A DNA stretch of 64,000 bases from Dichetophora obliterata (GCA_963920525.1 OY986438.1:193174962-193238961), one strand, 5' to 3'. Shown: positions 23,901-35,852, numbered from the stretch's first letter. Numbers and translations: made by a program. The notes: generated by a model not told the origin, from the sequence alone.

Positions 23901-24464
23901 TGGAATTCCAGACAATATGCTTTGAGCCACGCTTTTGTGTTACACTCTCGTGCAAACACGGCAATATGTGAGTGTGTTTATTGGTATTGATGTTTCTCTA
24001 CAAATTGTCCTATTCACGTAGCGAGTTTTCAACAAGCCAACACCCTACCAACCCCAACCCCTCCCCCATCCATTTATAGAGTGTAAATTAATGTGATGAA
24101 ATGTTCTGACTGAGTTGATTGAATGTCCAATTTTATTGCCATGCATCGTTGTCTGATGAACGATTTAAGCTTGATTGCTTGGCAAATAAATGACTTTAAG
24201 GACACGCATGTTTTATGTTAAACGTTTTATACAGCTTTTTTATTGCAGCCGGAGTCTTTTTTACGACTCTTGGTATTTTTCTTTTATATCTCTTAAATGC
24301 TTTTATAAGAACATCGAAATTAAATGGATTTGAAATTTATTTTATGGAACTAAAGTTGAAACAACAAAAAATCTAAACAAAAACAATTACTTTTGTTGAT
24401 TAATACTTTATGGCATCAATGTTTTAAAAAGGATAGGATTCATTTTTGCCAATCTCTAATTGTA
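20989..24464. other. Intergenic stretch, no gene recognised
   Basis: Frames at 21,923-22,242 (+), 22,201-22,419 (-), 22,702-22,902 (+), 22,789-23,097 (-) and 23,764-23,964 (-) show no family motif. The 21,930-22,100 part is the most gene-like in composition: a Lys/Arg-rich stretch with higher GC. It has no splice-site or homology support. No inverted-repeat element stood out. Confidence 0.4.
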
Positions 24465-25184
24465 TTTTATAAACATAAACATATATAAAACATTAACATA
24501 CACATAAACATAAACATTAATATTAACATTAGCATTAACATAAACATAACCATAAACATAAAAATAAACATAAACATAAACATAAGCATAAGCATAAACA
24601 TAAACTTTGACATTAACATTAACATTAACATAACAATAAACATAAATATAAACATAAACATAAACATAAACATAAACATAAACATAAATATAAACATAAA
24701 CATAAACATAAACATAAACATAAACAAAAACATAAACATAAACATAAACATAAACTTAAACATGAACATGAACCATTCGACTTGACTCTTTTTCTAATCT
24801 GGACAATGCAAAACACAAACATAAACGTTAACATAACCATAAACATAAACAAAAACATAAGCATAAGCATAAACATAAACATTAACATACACATAAACAT
24901 AAACATAAACATAAACATAAACATAAACATAAACATAAACATAAACATAAACAAAAACATAAACATAAACATAATCATAAACGTAAACGTAAACGTAAAC
25001 GTAAACGTAAACATAACCATAACCATAACCATAACCATAACCATAAACATAAACATAAACAAAAACATAAACATAAACATAAACAAAAACAAAAACATAA
25101 ACATAAACATAAACATAAACATAAACATAAACGTAAACGTTAACAAAAATAAAAATAAAAATAAAAACAAAAACAAAAAGGAAA

Positions 25185-25248
<64 letters not shown>

Positions 25249-25690
25249 ACAAAAACAAAAACAAAAACAAAAACAAAAACAAAAACAAAAACAAAAACAA
25301 TAACAAAAACATAAACGTAAACGTAAACATAACCACAACCATAACCATGAACATAAACATAAACGTAAACAAAAACAAAACACATAAACATAAACGTAAA
25401 CATAATCATAAACATAAACATAAACATAGACATTAACATAAATATAAACATAAACATGAATATGAACACAAACATAAACATAAACATAAACATAAACGTT
25501 AACATAACCATAAACATAAACATAAACATTAACATAAACATAAACATAAACATAAACATAAACATAAACATAAACATAAACATAAACATAAACATAAACA
25601 TAAACATAAACATAAACATAAACATAAACATAAACATAAACATAAACATAAACATAAACAAAAACATAAACAAAAACATAAACATGAATG
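24465..25690 (-). repeat. Giant hexanucleotide block 2 (ATAAAC and variants)
   Basis: About 1.2 kb of ATAAAC units with domains of GTAAAC, CATAAC, AAAAAC and ATTAAC. Read on the minus strand this is GTTTAT, the same unit as part of block 1 but in opposite orientation. It abuts and truncates the RTE copy at 25,691 and contains a 36-bp fragment of that RTE at 24,774-24,809. The long minus frame (24,625-26,190) is a fusion of RTE coding sequence with dipeptide repeats and is not a gene. Confidence 0.95.
24774..24809 (-). repeat. 36-bp piece of RTE embedded in block 2
   Basis: CATTCGACTTGACTCTTTTT followed by CTAATCTGGACAATGC matches 25,738-25,773 base for base. The latter lies in the coding part of RTE copy 1. 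Hexanucleotide sequence flanks this piece on both sides. Confidence 0.9.
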
Positions 25691-26177
25691 TTTGAATGTG
25701 TTGAAACCAAGTATTTCGTCTTATTCACTGCCAGACCCATTCGACTTGACTCTTTTTCTAATCTGGACAATGCTGCACTGACTTCGCGCGTATTATGGCC
25801 AATGATATCGATGTCATCAGAATACGCAAGCAGCATAACACTCTTGTAAAATATGTTGCATAACACTCTTGTGCCACTACGTCTCAGATCAGCAGCTCTG
25901 ATGATCTTCTCCATCATTAGGTTGAAAAAGTCGCATGATAAGGACTCTGAAACCTCGTCTAGGAGTCTCGTAAGGAGTCTGAAACCTCGTTTGGTAACAA
26001 AAGGTGGGGAGAGGTCCTTCTCGATTTTAGCTGCGCTGCAAGTGTTGCTCAGGTTCATCCTGCAAATTCGGATTAGTTTTGCAGAAATACCAAACTCAGA
26101 CATGGTGGAGTACAGGTGCTTCCTTATTGGGCTGTCGAAGGCGGCTTTGTAGTCGACAAAAATATGGTGGGTGTCTA

Positions 26178-27805
26178 CAGTGGTGGTCACGAATTTAGCA
26201 CACTTAAAAAAGTAAAGTAAATACTTATATTTTCCATTTATTTGTTGTAAATTTTTAATTAACTTTTTTTTAGTGTTTATATTATGTCTTCTTTATTTCT
26301 TATAAACATTTTTTTTATATCAAAATTTTTTCTTATAAGACTTAAAATCAAATATAAATTAAAAATAAGCATTTCGACTTGGTCATGAATTTAGCACACG
26401 AGCGAAAAAATGTCTAGGATGAAAAATATAATCAAAGTTGATTGCATAAAACTCAGTATTTCGTTCTTATTCTTAATTACTGCATCTCATATGCTTGGTA
26501 AACTTTCGACCAAAGCCTCACAACGGTACTTTGGAATACTGTACCGAATCCTTTGGATTTCCCTAAACAAATCTGGCAAATTTTTGGATTTTACTGTTAG
26601 TATTTGCTGCTCGACATCCCTCCACAGATTCTCAATCGGGCTTAAGTCCGATGATTGCGATGGCCTCTTCAAAATATCAATATGTTTGTCTTCCAAGCAA
26701 CTCTTAACTATGTGAGCACTGTGCTTTGGATCATTATCCTACATAAAACGCCATTAAAGTGGAAAATTATCCTCTTGAAACGGTATCATTGTATTGACAA
26801 GTACGTTTGTGTAAGCGTGCTGATCCATTTTTTGGTAAATTTTAGCCGTGCCAAGAAAACGCCGCCCATACCATAACATTTCAGCCACCCTGTTTAATCG
26901 TCTTGAGCGTGTACTTTGGATTGTGTTGCATGTTTGGAGGACGCCACACATATTGTTTGCTGTCTGATGCGAACCGGCAAAACTTTGATTTATCCCTCCA
27001 AAGCATATTTTTCCAAAAATTCGTTGACTTTTTAAATATTCTTTTGCAAACGCAAGACTGCATTTAATATTTTTTTGCGACACATGTGGTGTTTGTTGGG
27101 CTATAAAGCTACGGAAATTGTTTTCATTCAAGCGTCTTCTTATGCCTTTTGAGGATACATTTATGCCATATTTTGATCAAATTTCATTTTAAATTTTATT
27201 TGAGGTCTTAAAAGGATCGCTAAGTGAAGCTCTGTAAATCAAATGGCCCTCTCTTGCTATTGTTTTTCGCGCTCTTGGTCGCTATTTTATATTTTTAATG
27301 CTTTAATACTGCTCTACATGTTGTAATGCGTTATATAATAACTTTCACGAACATCTAAGAAGCAGAGCAATCTCTGAAACTGTGCTTCCACCATTATTCA
27401 TTTGCTGAATAAAATGCCGCTGAGCCTCTGAACATCAGTAGCCTTTCGTCATATCTTTCTGCAATTTTTTGTTAGAACTCAAATAGAAACTTAATAAATT
27501 TAGTATATCTTACTAAACCGTATTTATCGTAGTAAAGTTTAATTAACGAAAATAAAATACGATATGGAACAGTAATTCTAACCTGTGCTAAATTCGTGTC
27601 CAGCATTTAAACCACATTGATTCATAATACTTGAAATATGTCAGAAAATTTAAGAATAACTAAGAAACCAACTAACGGTACATAGAGTTAACTCCATAAA
27701 CAATACTCAACAAAAAATATTTGATTACAATTCTCAAGCTAAGATGTAAAAAATTTCAAATTAGAGTTACTAGCACAGTGTGTGCTAAATTTGTGACCAC
27801 CACTA
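26178..27805 (-). mobile_element. Tc1-like element inserted in RTE copy 1
   Basis: The ends are CAGTGGTGGTCACGAATTTA (left) and the inverse AAATTTGTGACCACCACTA (right), and the similarity extends through GCACAC. TA lies outside each end (26,176-26,177 and 27,806-27,807). Joining the flanks gives GGTGTC-TA-CTTGTTTTTC, which matches RTE copy 2 (GACTTG read as TACTTG) without the insert. At 1,628 bp it is the right size for a complete Tc1 element, but the gene inside is broken. Confidence 0.9.
26487..27480 (-). pseudogene. Tc1-type transposase, multiply frameshifted
   Basis: Minus strand. The N-terminal helix-turn-helix is seen near 27,350-27,460 ('FIQQMNNGGSTVSEIALLL'). The middle, in two or three frames at 26,754-27,131, gives 'WKNMLWRDKSKFCRFASD' (first catalytic D; the family's DES reads DKS here), 'NPKYTLKTIKQGG' and 'RFLGTAKIYQKMD'. 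The C-terminus (26,487-26,750) gives 'DNDPKHSAHIVKSCLEDK', the second D, and 'SSDLSPIENLWRDVE', the family's DLNPIENLW motif with the third acidic residue (DD34E type). Several frameshifts and stops make it inactive. Confidence 0.85.
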
Positions 27806-28460
27806 TACTTGTTTTTCTTGAGTCTTCTCCAAGATTTGTCGTAGCATGAAAATCTGGTCGATGGTGGACTTTCCAGGTCTAAAGCCACACTGATAAGGTC
27901 CGATCAGTTCGTTTGCAATGGGCTTTAATCTTTCACATAAAACGCTCGACAGGACCTTATATGCGATATTAAGAATGCTTATCCCACGGTAATTGGCACA
28001 GATAGTGGGATCGCCTTTCTTGCAGATTGGGCAGAGCACACTGAGATTCCAATCGTTCGGAATGCATTCTTCCGACCATATTCTGCATAGAAGCTCGTGA
28101 ATTCATTTAAGTAGAGCTTAGCCTCCGTTCTTAAACAGCTCAGCAGGTAAGCCATCAGCTCCCGTGGCTTTGTTATACATAAGCCGAGCTATAGCTGTCA
28201 GAACTTCATCATGGTCGTCGGGCAGCAGAACCTCGACGCTGTCATCCGAAATTGGGGTTTCCGGAATATCATCTCTATTGGCGGGATTGTTGTCATCGTC
28301 GCCATTTAGGAGCTTAGAGAAGTGTTCCCTCCATAACGTCAGTGTACTGTGGACATCTGTCACTAGTTTCCCGTATTTATCGTTGCAGGAAGAGGCCCCG
28401 GTTTTAAAACCATCGGCAAGGCGTCTTATTTATTCGAAAAATTTTTGGGCCTCATACCTG

Positions 28461-29405
28461 TTACCCTCTGTTACATCTCAAAGATTGAAGCACGATTGAG
28501 AGTCGAGTGACGAAAGCTTCGGCTGTCTGTTTCGATTGCAGCTTGTCGACGTCTAGCTTTCTCTGTATAGGGTTGCGTATATTTTTAGCTGCGCACGGAA
28601 GTGTACGGATCTTGGCTGCGACAAGATAGTGATCCGAGTCAATGCTTGCACCACGAATTGTGCGTACATCGAATACACTGGAAGAGTGCCTTCCATCGAT
28701 CAAAACGTGATCAATTTGAATTTGGTTTTTTGATCAGGGGACATCCAGGTGGCTTTATGAATATTAAGATACTTGAATCTAGTGCTTCTCATGACCATGT
28801 TTCGTGCTGTGGCGAAGTCAATCAGCCTCATTCCGTTATCGGAGGTGTTGTCGTGGAGGCTAAACTTTCCGACTATTGGACCAAATATAGTTTCCTTGCC
28901 AACCTTAGCGTTGAAGTCACTAAGTACTATTTGTATGTCGTGATGGGGGCAGCACTCGTAAGCATTTTCAAGGCACTCATAGAAAATTTCCTTGGTCTCA
29001 TCGTCCTTGTCTTCTGTCGGAGCGTGTGCACATATTAGGCTTATATTAAATAATTTAACCTTGATGCGGATTTTGCCAAGTCGTTCTTTCACAGGTGTAA
29101 ATTGCAGAACGTGGGGCCGTAGTCTCTTGCCAACTACAAGTCCACATCCAAACTCGTGCTTCTTTGCATGGCCGCTGTAGTAGATCTCACAGGGTGCATG
29201 CCGAATGCAACCCTGTCCCTTCCATTGCATTTCTTGGATTGCAGTGACACCAGCTTTGTATCTTTCCCAGTTGGATAGAGGCACCTTCCCAATTAAGGGT
29301 TCGGACATTCCAGGTGCATATCCTTAAATCATTATCAGTTTTTCGTTTGCGGTAGTCGTCATTAAATTTGGGGATCAGTTTTCTTTTATTCTTATTAGTT
29401 TTCAT
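28461..29405 (-). pseudogene. RTE endonuclease region, copy 1 (frameshifted)
   Basis: Apurinic-type endonuclease domain that would nick target DNA for target-primed reverse transcription. The minus frame from 29,405 gives 'DLRICTWNVRTLNWEG'. After a frameshift near 29,270, 'ITAIQEM'-like text reads 'VTAIQEMQWKGQGCIRHAP' and 'HEFGCGLVVGKRLRPHV', followed by 'ICAHAPTEDKDDE' and 'LSDFNAKVGKETIFG'. A third segment (28,461-28,703) gives 'IDGRHSSSVFDVRTIRGA' and 'IDSDHYLVAAKIR', with the catalytic SDH motif. It keeps the DFNAK segment that copy 2 has lost. Frameshifts make it inactive. Confidence 0.85.
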
Positions 29406-29639
29406 TGAAATGGGTTTTTATGGGTGGGCTTCAAACTTGACGCACATTCTGTTTTAAGCATAGGGGGCCCGCTTCTCAGATTAGCTGCAAAACTGACGGT
29501 TGTCAGTTTTGACGTTGCCCAGGAAACACCACGTGGAGATTTGAGTTGACTTGAGGCGATTTTACAAGGATTATGCTGACCTCGCTAGGTTGAGACAGTC
29601 AGACATGTTACCTTGTAAAGGTTTGCCTCCAGTTCTAAT

Positions 29640-30890
29640 AAATATTTAGAAAGACAAATTGTGGCACTTCGGTTTTTGTGGTGAAAAGCATCAGTTCCGT
29701 CTTGCAAGAGTTTACTTCTAGGCCTCACTTGGCAGCCTAGAGACTGAGTTTTCCCAAAGCTGCCACCATTTGCTCACTGAGCATAGAATGGAACAGTCCT
29801 GACACCATTACAACCACATCATCCGCATAAGCCACCACTTTGACCCCATTGCAATTTAATGTGCTAAGAACTTCGTTCATGGCAATGAGCGAGAGTAGAT
29901 GGAGATCACTACTCCCTGCGGAGTACCTCCGCTGACAAATGTCTTAAGTTGACAACCACCCAGATCTGCCTGGATTATTCTGATACTGACATTGAGACTA
30001 TCTAGTTTCTCACCGGTGTTGGTCTGAGAATCAAGAATGGCCTTCGTGTGTAGATTGTTAAATGCCCCTTCTATGTCCGCAAGAGTGTCTTGCTTTAAGA
30101 AAATGCATCGTTTTATAGTAGTGATAGCATCGTGTAAGGCGGTAGCTGTGGACCTACCCTTAAAGTATGCATGCTGGGCGTTGGATATAGTGGTACCATC
30201 TAGAACGTCCGACAAATAATGTCAGGCTTATTGGTCTGAAATCCTTGGCTGATTCATGACCTCTCCTTTCAGTTTTGAGTGTATATATTACTTTAACTCT
30301 TCTCCAGCTCCTTGTAGTGTAGTTAAGGCCGAGGCAATTTTTGAAGATAGAGAAAAGGATTGGTGCAACTAAATCTTGTAGTTTATGCAACATTTTTGGT
30401 AGAATGCAATCGAGGCTAGAGATTTGTTTGGAGAAAAGCTGTTTATGGCCCAGGTAATCTTGTCCTTTGAGATGAAGAAGTTAGTAGCAACCGCAGCAGT
30501 AGCTTTGGGTGATTCTGAACCTAAGGTCTCATTGCAGATGTTCCTGCAGCCGGAGAAGTGCATGTTGAGTGGGTGTTCCAGTGATTCATTGGTAGATACT
30601 GTCCCCGTACCATTTTCCTGCCTAAGGAAAGAGGGACTGGTAATTTTTTTGGATAGAATTCTGCCTAGTCTCCGATTCTTTGACATTGGGTATATTCTTG
30701 CCAAAAATGTTTTTCTCGAATTGCTTTCAAGTAGGTTTTGAGGATGTCTTTCATACGGTTGCCAAATACACTGCCTATGACACGCGTTGAAAATTCTCCT
30801 TACACTTTTCCTAAGCTCGGAGAAATCTGCGCTCCACCACGGAGGAAAGGATTTCTTCCTGCCCTTGCTAATGAGACATAAGAAGATAGA
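29640..30890 (-). pseudogene. LINE reverse transcriptase fragment (R1/LOA-like), decayed
   Basis: Minus strand. The reading order is right for a LINE polymerase: 'PPWWSADFSELRKSVRRI' near 30,830; a linker at 30,369-30,704; 'SWRRVKVIYTLKTERRGH' and 'AKDFRPISLT' (30,230-30,310); 'AQHAYFKGRSTATALHDAI' with 'ADIEGAFNNL' (29,960-30,190, palm motif A); 'VSGGTPQGVVIS' (motif B); then, in a further frame near 29,810-29,830, 'AYADDVVVMVSGLF', the catalytic YADD. It differs clearly from the RTE copies. Clade assignment is tentative. It ends where RTE copy 1 begins. At least four frame changes make it a relic. Confidence 0.8.
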
Positions 30891-31965
30891 AGTAGTATAG
30901 GTAAGTTTTTCATTGATATTTTTTAAAACTAATAGCCCTATGCGTATAATGGTATAAACTCATTGTTAATGTTAGCACACACAGACATTTTCGTAATAAT
31001 TTAATCTCTGATATTTGTTTTTTTATAAGTCTAACTGACTAAATTAAACAAGCATATAACTAAAAAAAAAACTAAAATATTACTGGACAATAGTTGCAAT
31101 TGAGTTAAACTCAAGAAAATTAGGCATAATAGACAACATTGCGACAATTTTTTTTTTCGCAAATAACAAATGCCTAGTAATGCGTTATTTCCGTTTAAAA
31201 TTAAAAATTATAGAATAGTAAAAGCGCACACGAAAATATAGCTGTGTAGAGTGAGTAAGGCTCATGAATGCACTTCAACTTGTAGCTGCTATCAGTTGTG
31301 AGCATGATAGCGCTTATAAAAAGAATTCAGTAGCAAAGAACAAATGAAAGTTATGGAGGTTTCGGAATCATATACGTATATATCAAATATACACTGCCAT
31401 ACCGAGCAGCAGCATCATTAAGCAACACATTCTCACAGTCGATTCCAGCTCATAACGCAACATATCACTTCAACTACAGGCTGCATACATTCATCTCCTC
31501 CTCATTTAGCCATTCATGCGTCCTACTCAAGCGCCTCGAGTGTCGAGTTCAATTCAAATTTTATTCTTTTGACACATAATAAATTAAAGAACAAAGAGAA
31601 AAACCAAATAGTAGAATGGCAGGAAATAAATGTATGAATGCTGAATGTGCGTATTGAAATGAGATGTATTGTAAAATGTTGTGGATAAAAAACACTTTGG
31701 CTATAGTTCCAAATGGGCACATGAAAGCTTCGAACTGAGGAGTTGATGAGTATCTTAAAAGTTGTTATTGCATTCTGATATGTAGCCTCAAGAAGAGGGG
31801 AGGGGGGGGGGGTGGAGAGAATGAGATATAACACAACCAGCATCAATTTTTACGATTCTTTATTATAGCTTTATGCTCAATTAACATTCATATGAAATAT
31901 GTATTTCAATATAAATAGCGCCTATCTATTCAAAACAAACTAATGGTATTTTTTTAATTTCATAA
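30891..31965. other. Intergenic stretch, no gene recognised
   Basis: A poly-G run lies at 31,803-31,812. The frame at 31,523-31,846 (-) covers it and lacks motifs. The text at 31,400-31,530 is CA-rich. Nothing else was recognised. Confidence 0.4.
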
Positions 31966-32215
31966 ACTATTTCGTAGCTTCCGTTTAAAATAGCATAAAA
32001 TGAAGTGGATTTTTTGAGAAACAGTTGCTTAAGATTTTTAAAAATAATGCAATGTTCTGATTACACATTATTTTATTAAAAACAAAATAATTCCATTTTT
32101 TCACTTTAAAACTATTTCGTAGCTTCCGTTTAGAATACCATGAAATGAATGAGTGAATTTCTTTAAAAAACATATGCTTAAGATTCTTTCAAATAATGCA
32201 AATTTCTGATTGCAT
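31966..32215 (+). repeat. Diverged tandem duplication, 144-bp period
   Basis: AACTATTTCGTAGCTTCCGT begins at 31,965 and again at 32,109. Each is followed by AAAT(A/G)CCATGAAATGAA-like text, GCTTAAGATT and AATAATGCAA. Confidence 0.7.
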
Positions 32216-33345
32216 TCTTTATATTTCTCATAGATATTTGCACTTAAAGATACTTTATCCAGCACTCTAGGCAATCAATTAGTCAATTAATTACATAACT
32301 TACGTCAGTCACAATCTTTATGTCTTGAATAATTATTAATTCTAGACATGACGTTTGTAGTAAACGTCAGCAGATACATCCAACACAAGATACGGATTAC
32401 GAAACTACAGATATTAGATACATGTACCAGCTGCAGGCAAAATTAACTGCAAACTTGAGATGCATTTTGATTAAATGTACAAAAATTAATCAACTCGTTG
32501 GGAATGAAATCTTAAAATGAGCTTCATTAACATTAATTACTATATATTTAGTATGATTGTCATTAATAAATGGAGATTGTTGATATAAAAACTACTTAAC
32601 AATATAGCTCTTTATGTAATTTGAATTTATATAACAATATCGTTTGACTTGTACGAGAATAGTTATATGCTAAAAGTAGTAACAAGGTTTGGTTGTAAAT
32701 TTTAATAGCTTTAATAGAAAATTTCCCTGAATTCCTGAATTATCTGCTCCGTTTTCAAAAAATTGTTTAATCATCTCCATGACAACAAGATGACCACCCT
32801 TCATTTAGATGATTTTGTCCGTTAAAACATGCATTGCAGCTTACTTTTCACACATCTATCTATCTGTTCATATGAAGTAATGCATCTTTGAGCTATTTTA
32901 ATTTTCTTTCCATAAATTTTGCCATGCAACTTACACATATTTGTGTTAATTTATCATTTCGGCATGCAAGATTTATTTGGTTGGTATTTCTTACATCCGG
33001 TTTTACGTTTGTTGCCGCCTAGTGTTTGAATAATTGTGCGCTTAATTGTGTCGACATTTTGTAAACAAAAGAATTTGGGGAAAATTTGGAATATTTTTAT
33101 TTATGGCGAAAACCATGCTGAGTTTTGTTGGAAGCACACAATCATATTTCTTTGAAATCTAATCATATATACAGATAGCTGCATCTTATAATAGCAACCC
33201 TGTAGGAAAATCAACTAATAGAAAAGTAGTTGAAAAAGTAGTTTTTTGTCAACCACAACTAGTTGAAATTCTAACTTTTTTCCATAGAACGAACTAACAT
33301 ATTTTGTACAGTGATGTCCGCTAAATAAGTCAATTGACTTTCGTC
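32216..33345. other. AT-rich intergenic stretch
   Basis: No frame of note and no element end. Short AGTTGAA/TTCAACT words increase toward the duplication at 33,355. Confidence 0.4.
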
Positions 33346-33354
33346 TGCATATGT

Positions 33355-33512
33355 TTTCAACTACTTGTTAAATTAGTTGAATTTAAACTATTTTTTAACT
33401 ACTTTAAAATAAATCAATTGACAACTGCTTATATTTTCAACTACTTGTTAAATTAGTTAAATTTAAATTTTTTTTTAACTACTTTAAAATAAATCAATTG
33501 AAAACTAGTTAA
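33355..33512 (+). repeat. 80-bp tandem duplication
   Basis: CAACTACTTGTTAAATTAGT occurs at 33,359 and 33,439. Each is followed by TTTTTTAACTACTTTAAAAT and AAATCAATTGA. The words AACTAGTT/AACTACTTT are common in both orientations from 33,220, so a larger decayed palindromic element may be present. Confidence 0.7.
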
Positions 33513-35850
33513 TTTCACTTACTGAAAAGGAAATTAAAAGCATAAAAATTTTAAATTTCTATACATCAAAGAGATCATTTATTTTATTGTTTAAAAAAAA
33601 AAAAAAAATTATATTACATTGAACTGAAATATTTGGGCAGGCTTAAAAGTTTTGTTTTCTACAGAACAGAATGCTTTCGCCCTATACTGGCAGGCACATG
33701 AACTCTATTAAAAACAAGCATTGTATTGGCATCCAATTGAAATGGTCTAGCAGCTAAAAAATGTTTTGCTTTCTAGACAACAGAACTATCTCGTCTTAAA
33801 CTGGAAGACGTTTTTATTCTGTCTAACTTTTCTGAGCTCTAACTTTTTACTGGCTTTAACTTGAAATTTTTAAACACCTTTTCACATTTAACATGTAAAC
33901 TTGGCAGTTACAATTAATTTTTTTCCGAAAATTTGCATAAATAAACGTTATTTAAAAATGTATAAAGGTAAAGGTGTTTTATTTGTATTCAATCATATTA
34001 AGTGGAACACTAAGAATCATATTTGGTGGAACACAAAACATAAGAAATATCATTTATATGTGGCGAAATTTACTGTATTTCAGAAATTCTGATATACTGG
34101 TGTACAAGAGTGACTTCAACATTTGATAGGACCGTCGGTTTTGAATAATTTTTAGTGCATTTGTTAGTTACTACATAAAAATTTAGTTCTGTTAAAATGG
34201 TGAGCACTTGTTTGCAGAAATCTGGGCGAGAAATATTTGCTTGCAGCTGTGCCTCTATTGAAAAGATGAGCAGATATCCTAATTCGCCTTTGCTATTATA
34301 TTCCTCGCATTTCCTTTTACTGGTCTGTAACAGTTGTTGCAGTGCGCCGTACACTCAATAGCAGAATTTATTTTTATGAAATGTTTTTTAAAGACATAAG
34401 TGGAGAAGGGCGTTTTAGGGCATATGGATGGAATCAATCAATTCCAACAAACTGCTTAATGCAGCATCGCTTAGTTTGTATCGTAAAACGTATGCTAGAA
34501 TTGAGGTGCAGACTTCAGATGTTCCGGATACCGGAGATCCTAGAACATATAGATCTTTTCCAGCAATCGGATCTTCACTATCCTCGTCTGATGCACAATT
34601 TTTTGATTCTGGGAAGGATGAGTGACCAGCGAATTCATCATCTTAATTAAAAACTTTAACTGATTATACGGTACAAACATTTCTCTGTCAAATTTCGTTT
34701 AAGAAATCTGCTTAATTTTTGCGTGTTGGACTATGTTTTTATAGAGCAATAATTTTAAAACTCACAATTCTTTTCAATAAAACTGTTCGCACACGTAGTC
34801 TCTGGTATTGTTGGTGGCATTGCTATTATACCCACAGAAGTGGATTTCCTTCTTTGTTTGGGTTTGCTTACACCTGATATACTAAAGATATATATAAAGA
34901 TATTTAAAAAAACTTAGAAATTTACGTTTGAAAAACCTCACTCAAAATTGTATGTCACAACATCAAAGTTTAGGTGAATCGAAAAAAATCGACAAACCCA
35001 AGGACCAAAAACTCTTAGTTGAATAACAAAAGCTGAAGTATACAAAATAACCTAAACTATATAAAATATATAAAAGAAACTAATATTTTGCATTCAATTC
35101 CATGTTAATGCCGCATCCAATTGCCTGCCACTACCTGCTTGTATTCTGCTCTGTACATTCCCTGCCAAGTTGCTTCCACTGAACGCCACTTGCATGCTCT
35201 CTTATATATTTTTGAGCCTATGTTAGCCAGTCTGCTGTTCTGTACAGTGGCAGTCAACTGGCTGGTTTTGGTACAATTCCCGCCCTGCCCTGCCAAAAAT
35301 GGGCCAAAATAATTTCATTTCTATTCCAATAAACAGACTACCTGTCTGCCGTTTTAAGTTCATTTTCCGGCCAAAAATTTTGTCTGGGGTTAGGTTAAAA
35401 ATTCAGTCCAATAACTCGTAATAACTCTTTTTCAACTGACTCGATTAGTCAATCAACTTTTATGGTTCATTTAACAAAATTAAAACAGCACTTTCTTTTG
35501 AAACTTCTCCGAGAGCTGTGCTTCATTAAAAACGCTAATATTTTACTCATTTTGGTTTAAAATTCTGGATCCACCAACTGGCTACTGGTTCATTTTTACG
35601 GTCGCTCTTTTTTCGATCAAAACAATATAATTATCTATTTGACTTTTAATGTCATTAAAAAAACATTCTACGCCACATTCAAGAATACGAGTAATAAGAA
35701 ATGTAATAACTTTAAAAAAAAAAAGTATAGCAGTGAGGACTGCCGACCGAAGCGAAAACCTATATATAAATATTAATATTCCCTGGAAGACGTTGTCCTG
35801 CCACGGACCGCCTTACTGCTATATAAGAATTTTCATGCTAATGGGTTTCG
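33513..35850. other. Intergenic stretch with two unrecognised open frames
   Basis: A minus frame of 94 codons (34,070-34,354) and a plus frame of 65 codons (34,428-34,625) lie back to back and read like protein; the plus frame has a Ser/Asp-rich tail ending 'AQFFDSGKDE'. I recognise no family. Either could be an exon of an unknown gene or a decayed transposon. A poly-A run lies at 33,591-33,608. The 35,105-35,312 stretch is GC-richer and also unrecognised. Confidence 0.3.
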
Positions 35851-35852
35851 GA

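Larger units (their letters stand above)
25700..28363 (-). pseudogene. RTE reverse transcriptase, copy 1, interrupted
   Basis: Recognisable on the minus strand in pieces: 28,118-28,363 'KATGADGLPAELFKNGG'; 27,803-28,039 'ICANYRGISILNIAYKVLS' and 'PYQCGFRPGKSTIDQIF'. After the Tc1 insertion, 25,700-26,175 gives 'HHIFVDYKAAFDSPIRK' and 'MLLAYSDDIDIIG' (the catalytic box reads YSDD; YADD in copy 2). Between them are two small local duplications: GAGTCTGAAACCTCGT twice near 25,944-25,990, and ATAACACTCTTGT twice near 25,837-25,873. The first replaces the usual RGFRQGDSLSC spacing. The thumb and C-terminal domain are absent. Confidence 0.85.
25691..29634 (-). mobile_element. RTE-type LINE copy 1, truncated and split by a Tc1 element
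   Basis: Minus-strand copy of the same LINE as 56,303-59,516. Its 5' end lies at about 29,612-29,634 (GTAACATGTCTGACTGTCTC shared with the other copy). Endonuclease lies at about 28,500-29,405 and reverse transcriptase at 25,700-28,360. A Tc1-like element sits at 26,178-27,805. The 3' third, after the RT motif ...KTKYLVST, is missing and replaced by hexanucleotide repeat. The 5' end lies against a different LINE (29,640-30,890), which it probably entered or truncated. Confidence 0.88.

Noticed and set aside
24625..26190. A 521-codon open frame on the minus strand
   Set aside because: It joins broken RTE coding sequence to six-base repeats that read as alternating residues in every frame. It is not a gene.
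34070..34650. Two protein-like frames (34,070-34,354 minus; 34,428-34,625 plus)
   Set aside because: No family, no splice context, and back-to-back orientation. Kept only as a note in the intergenic entry.
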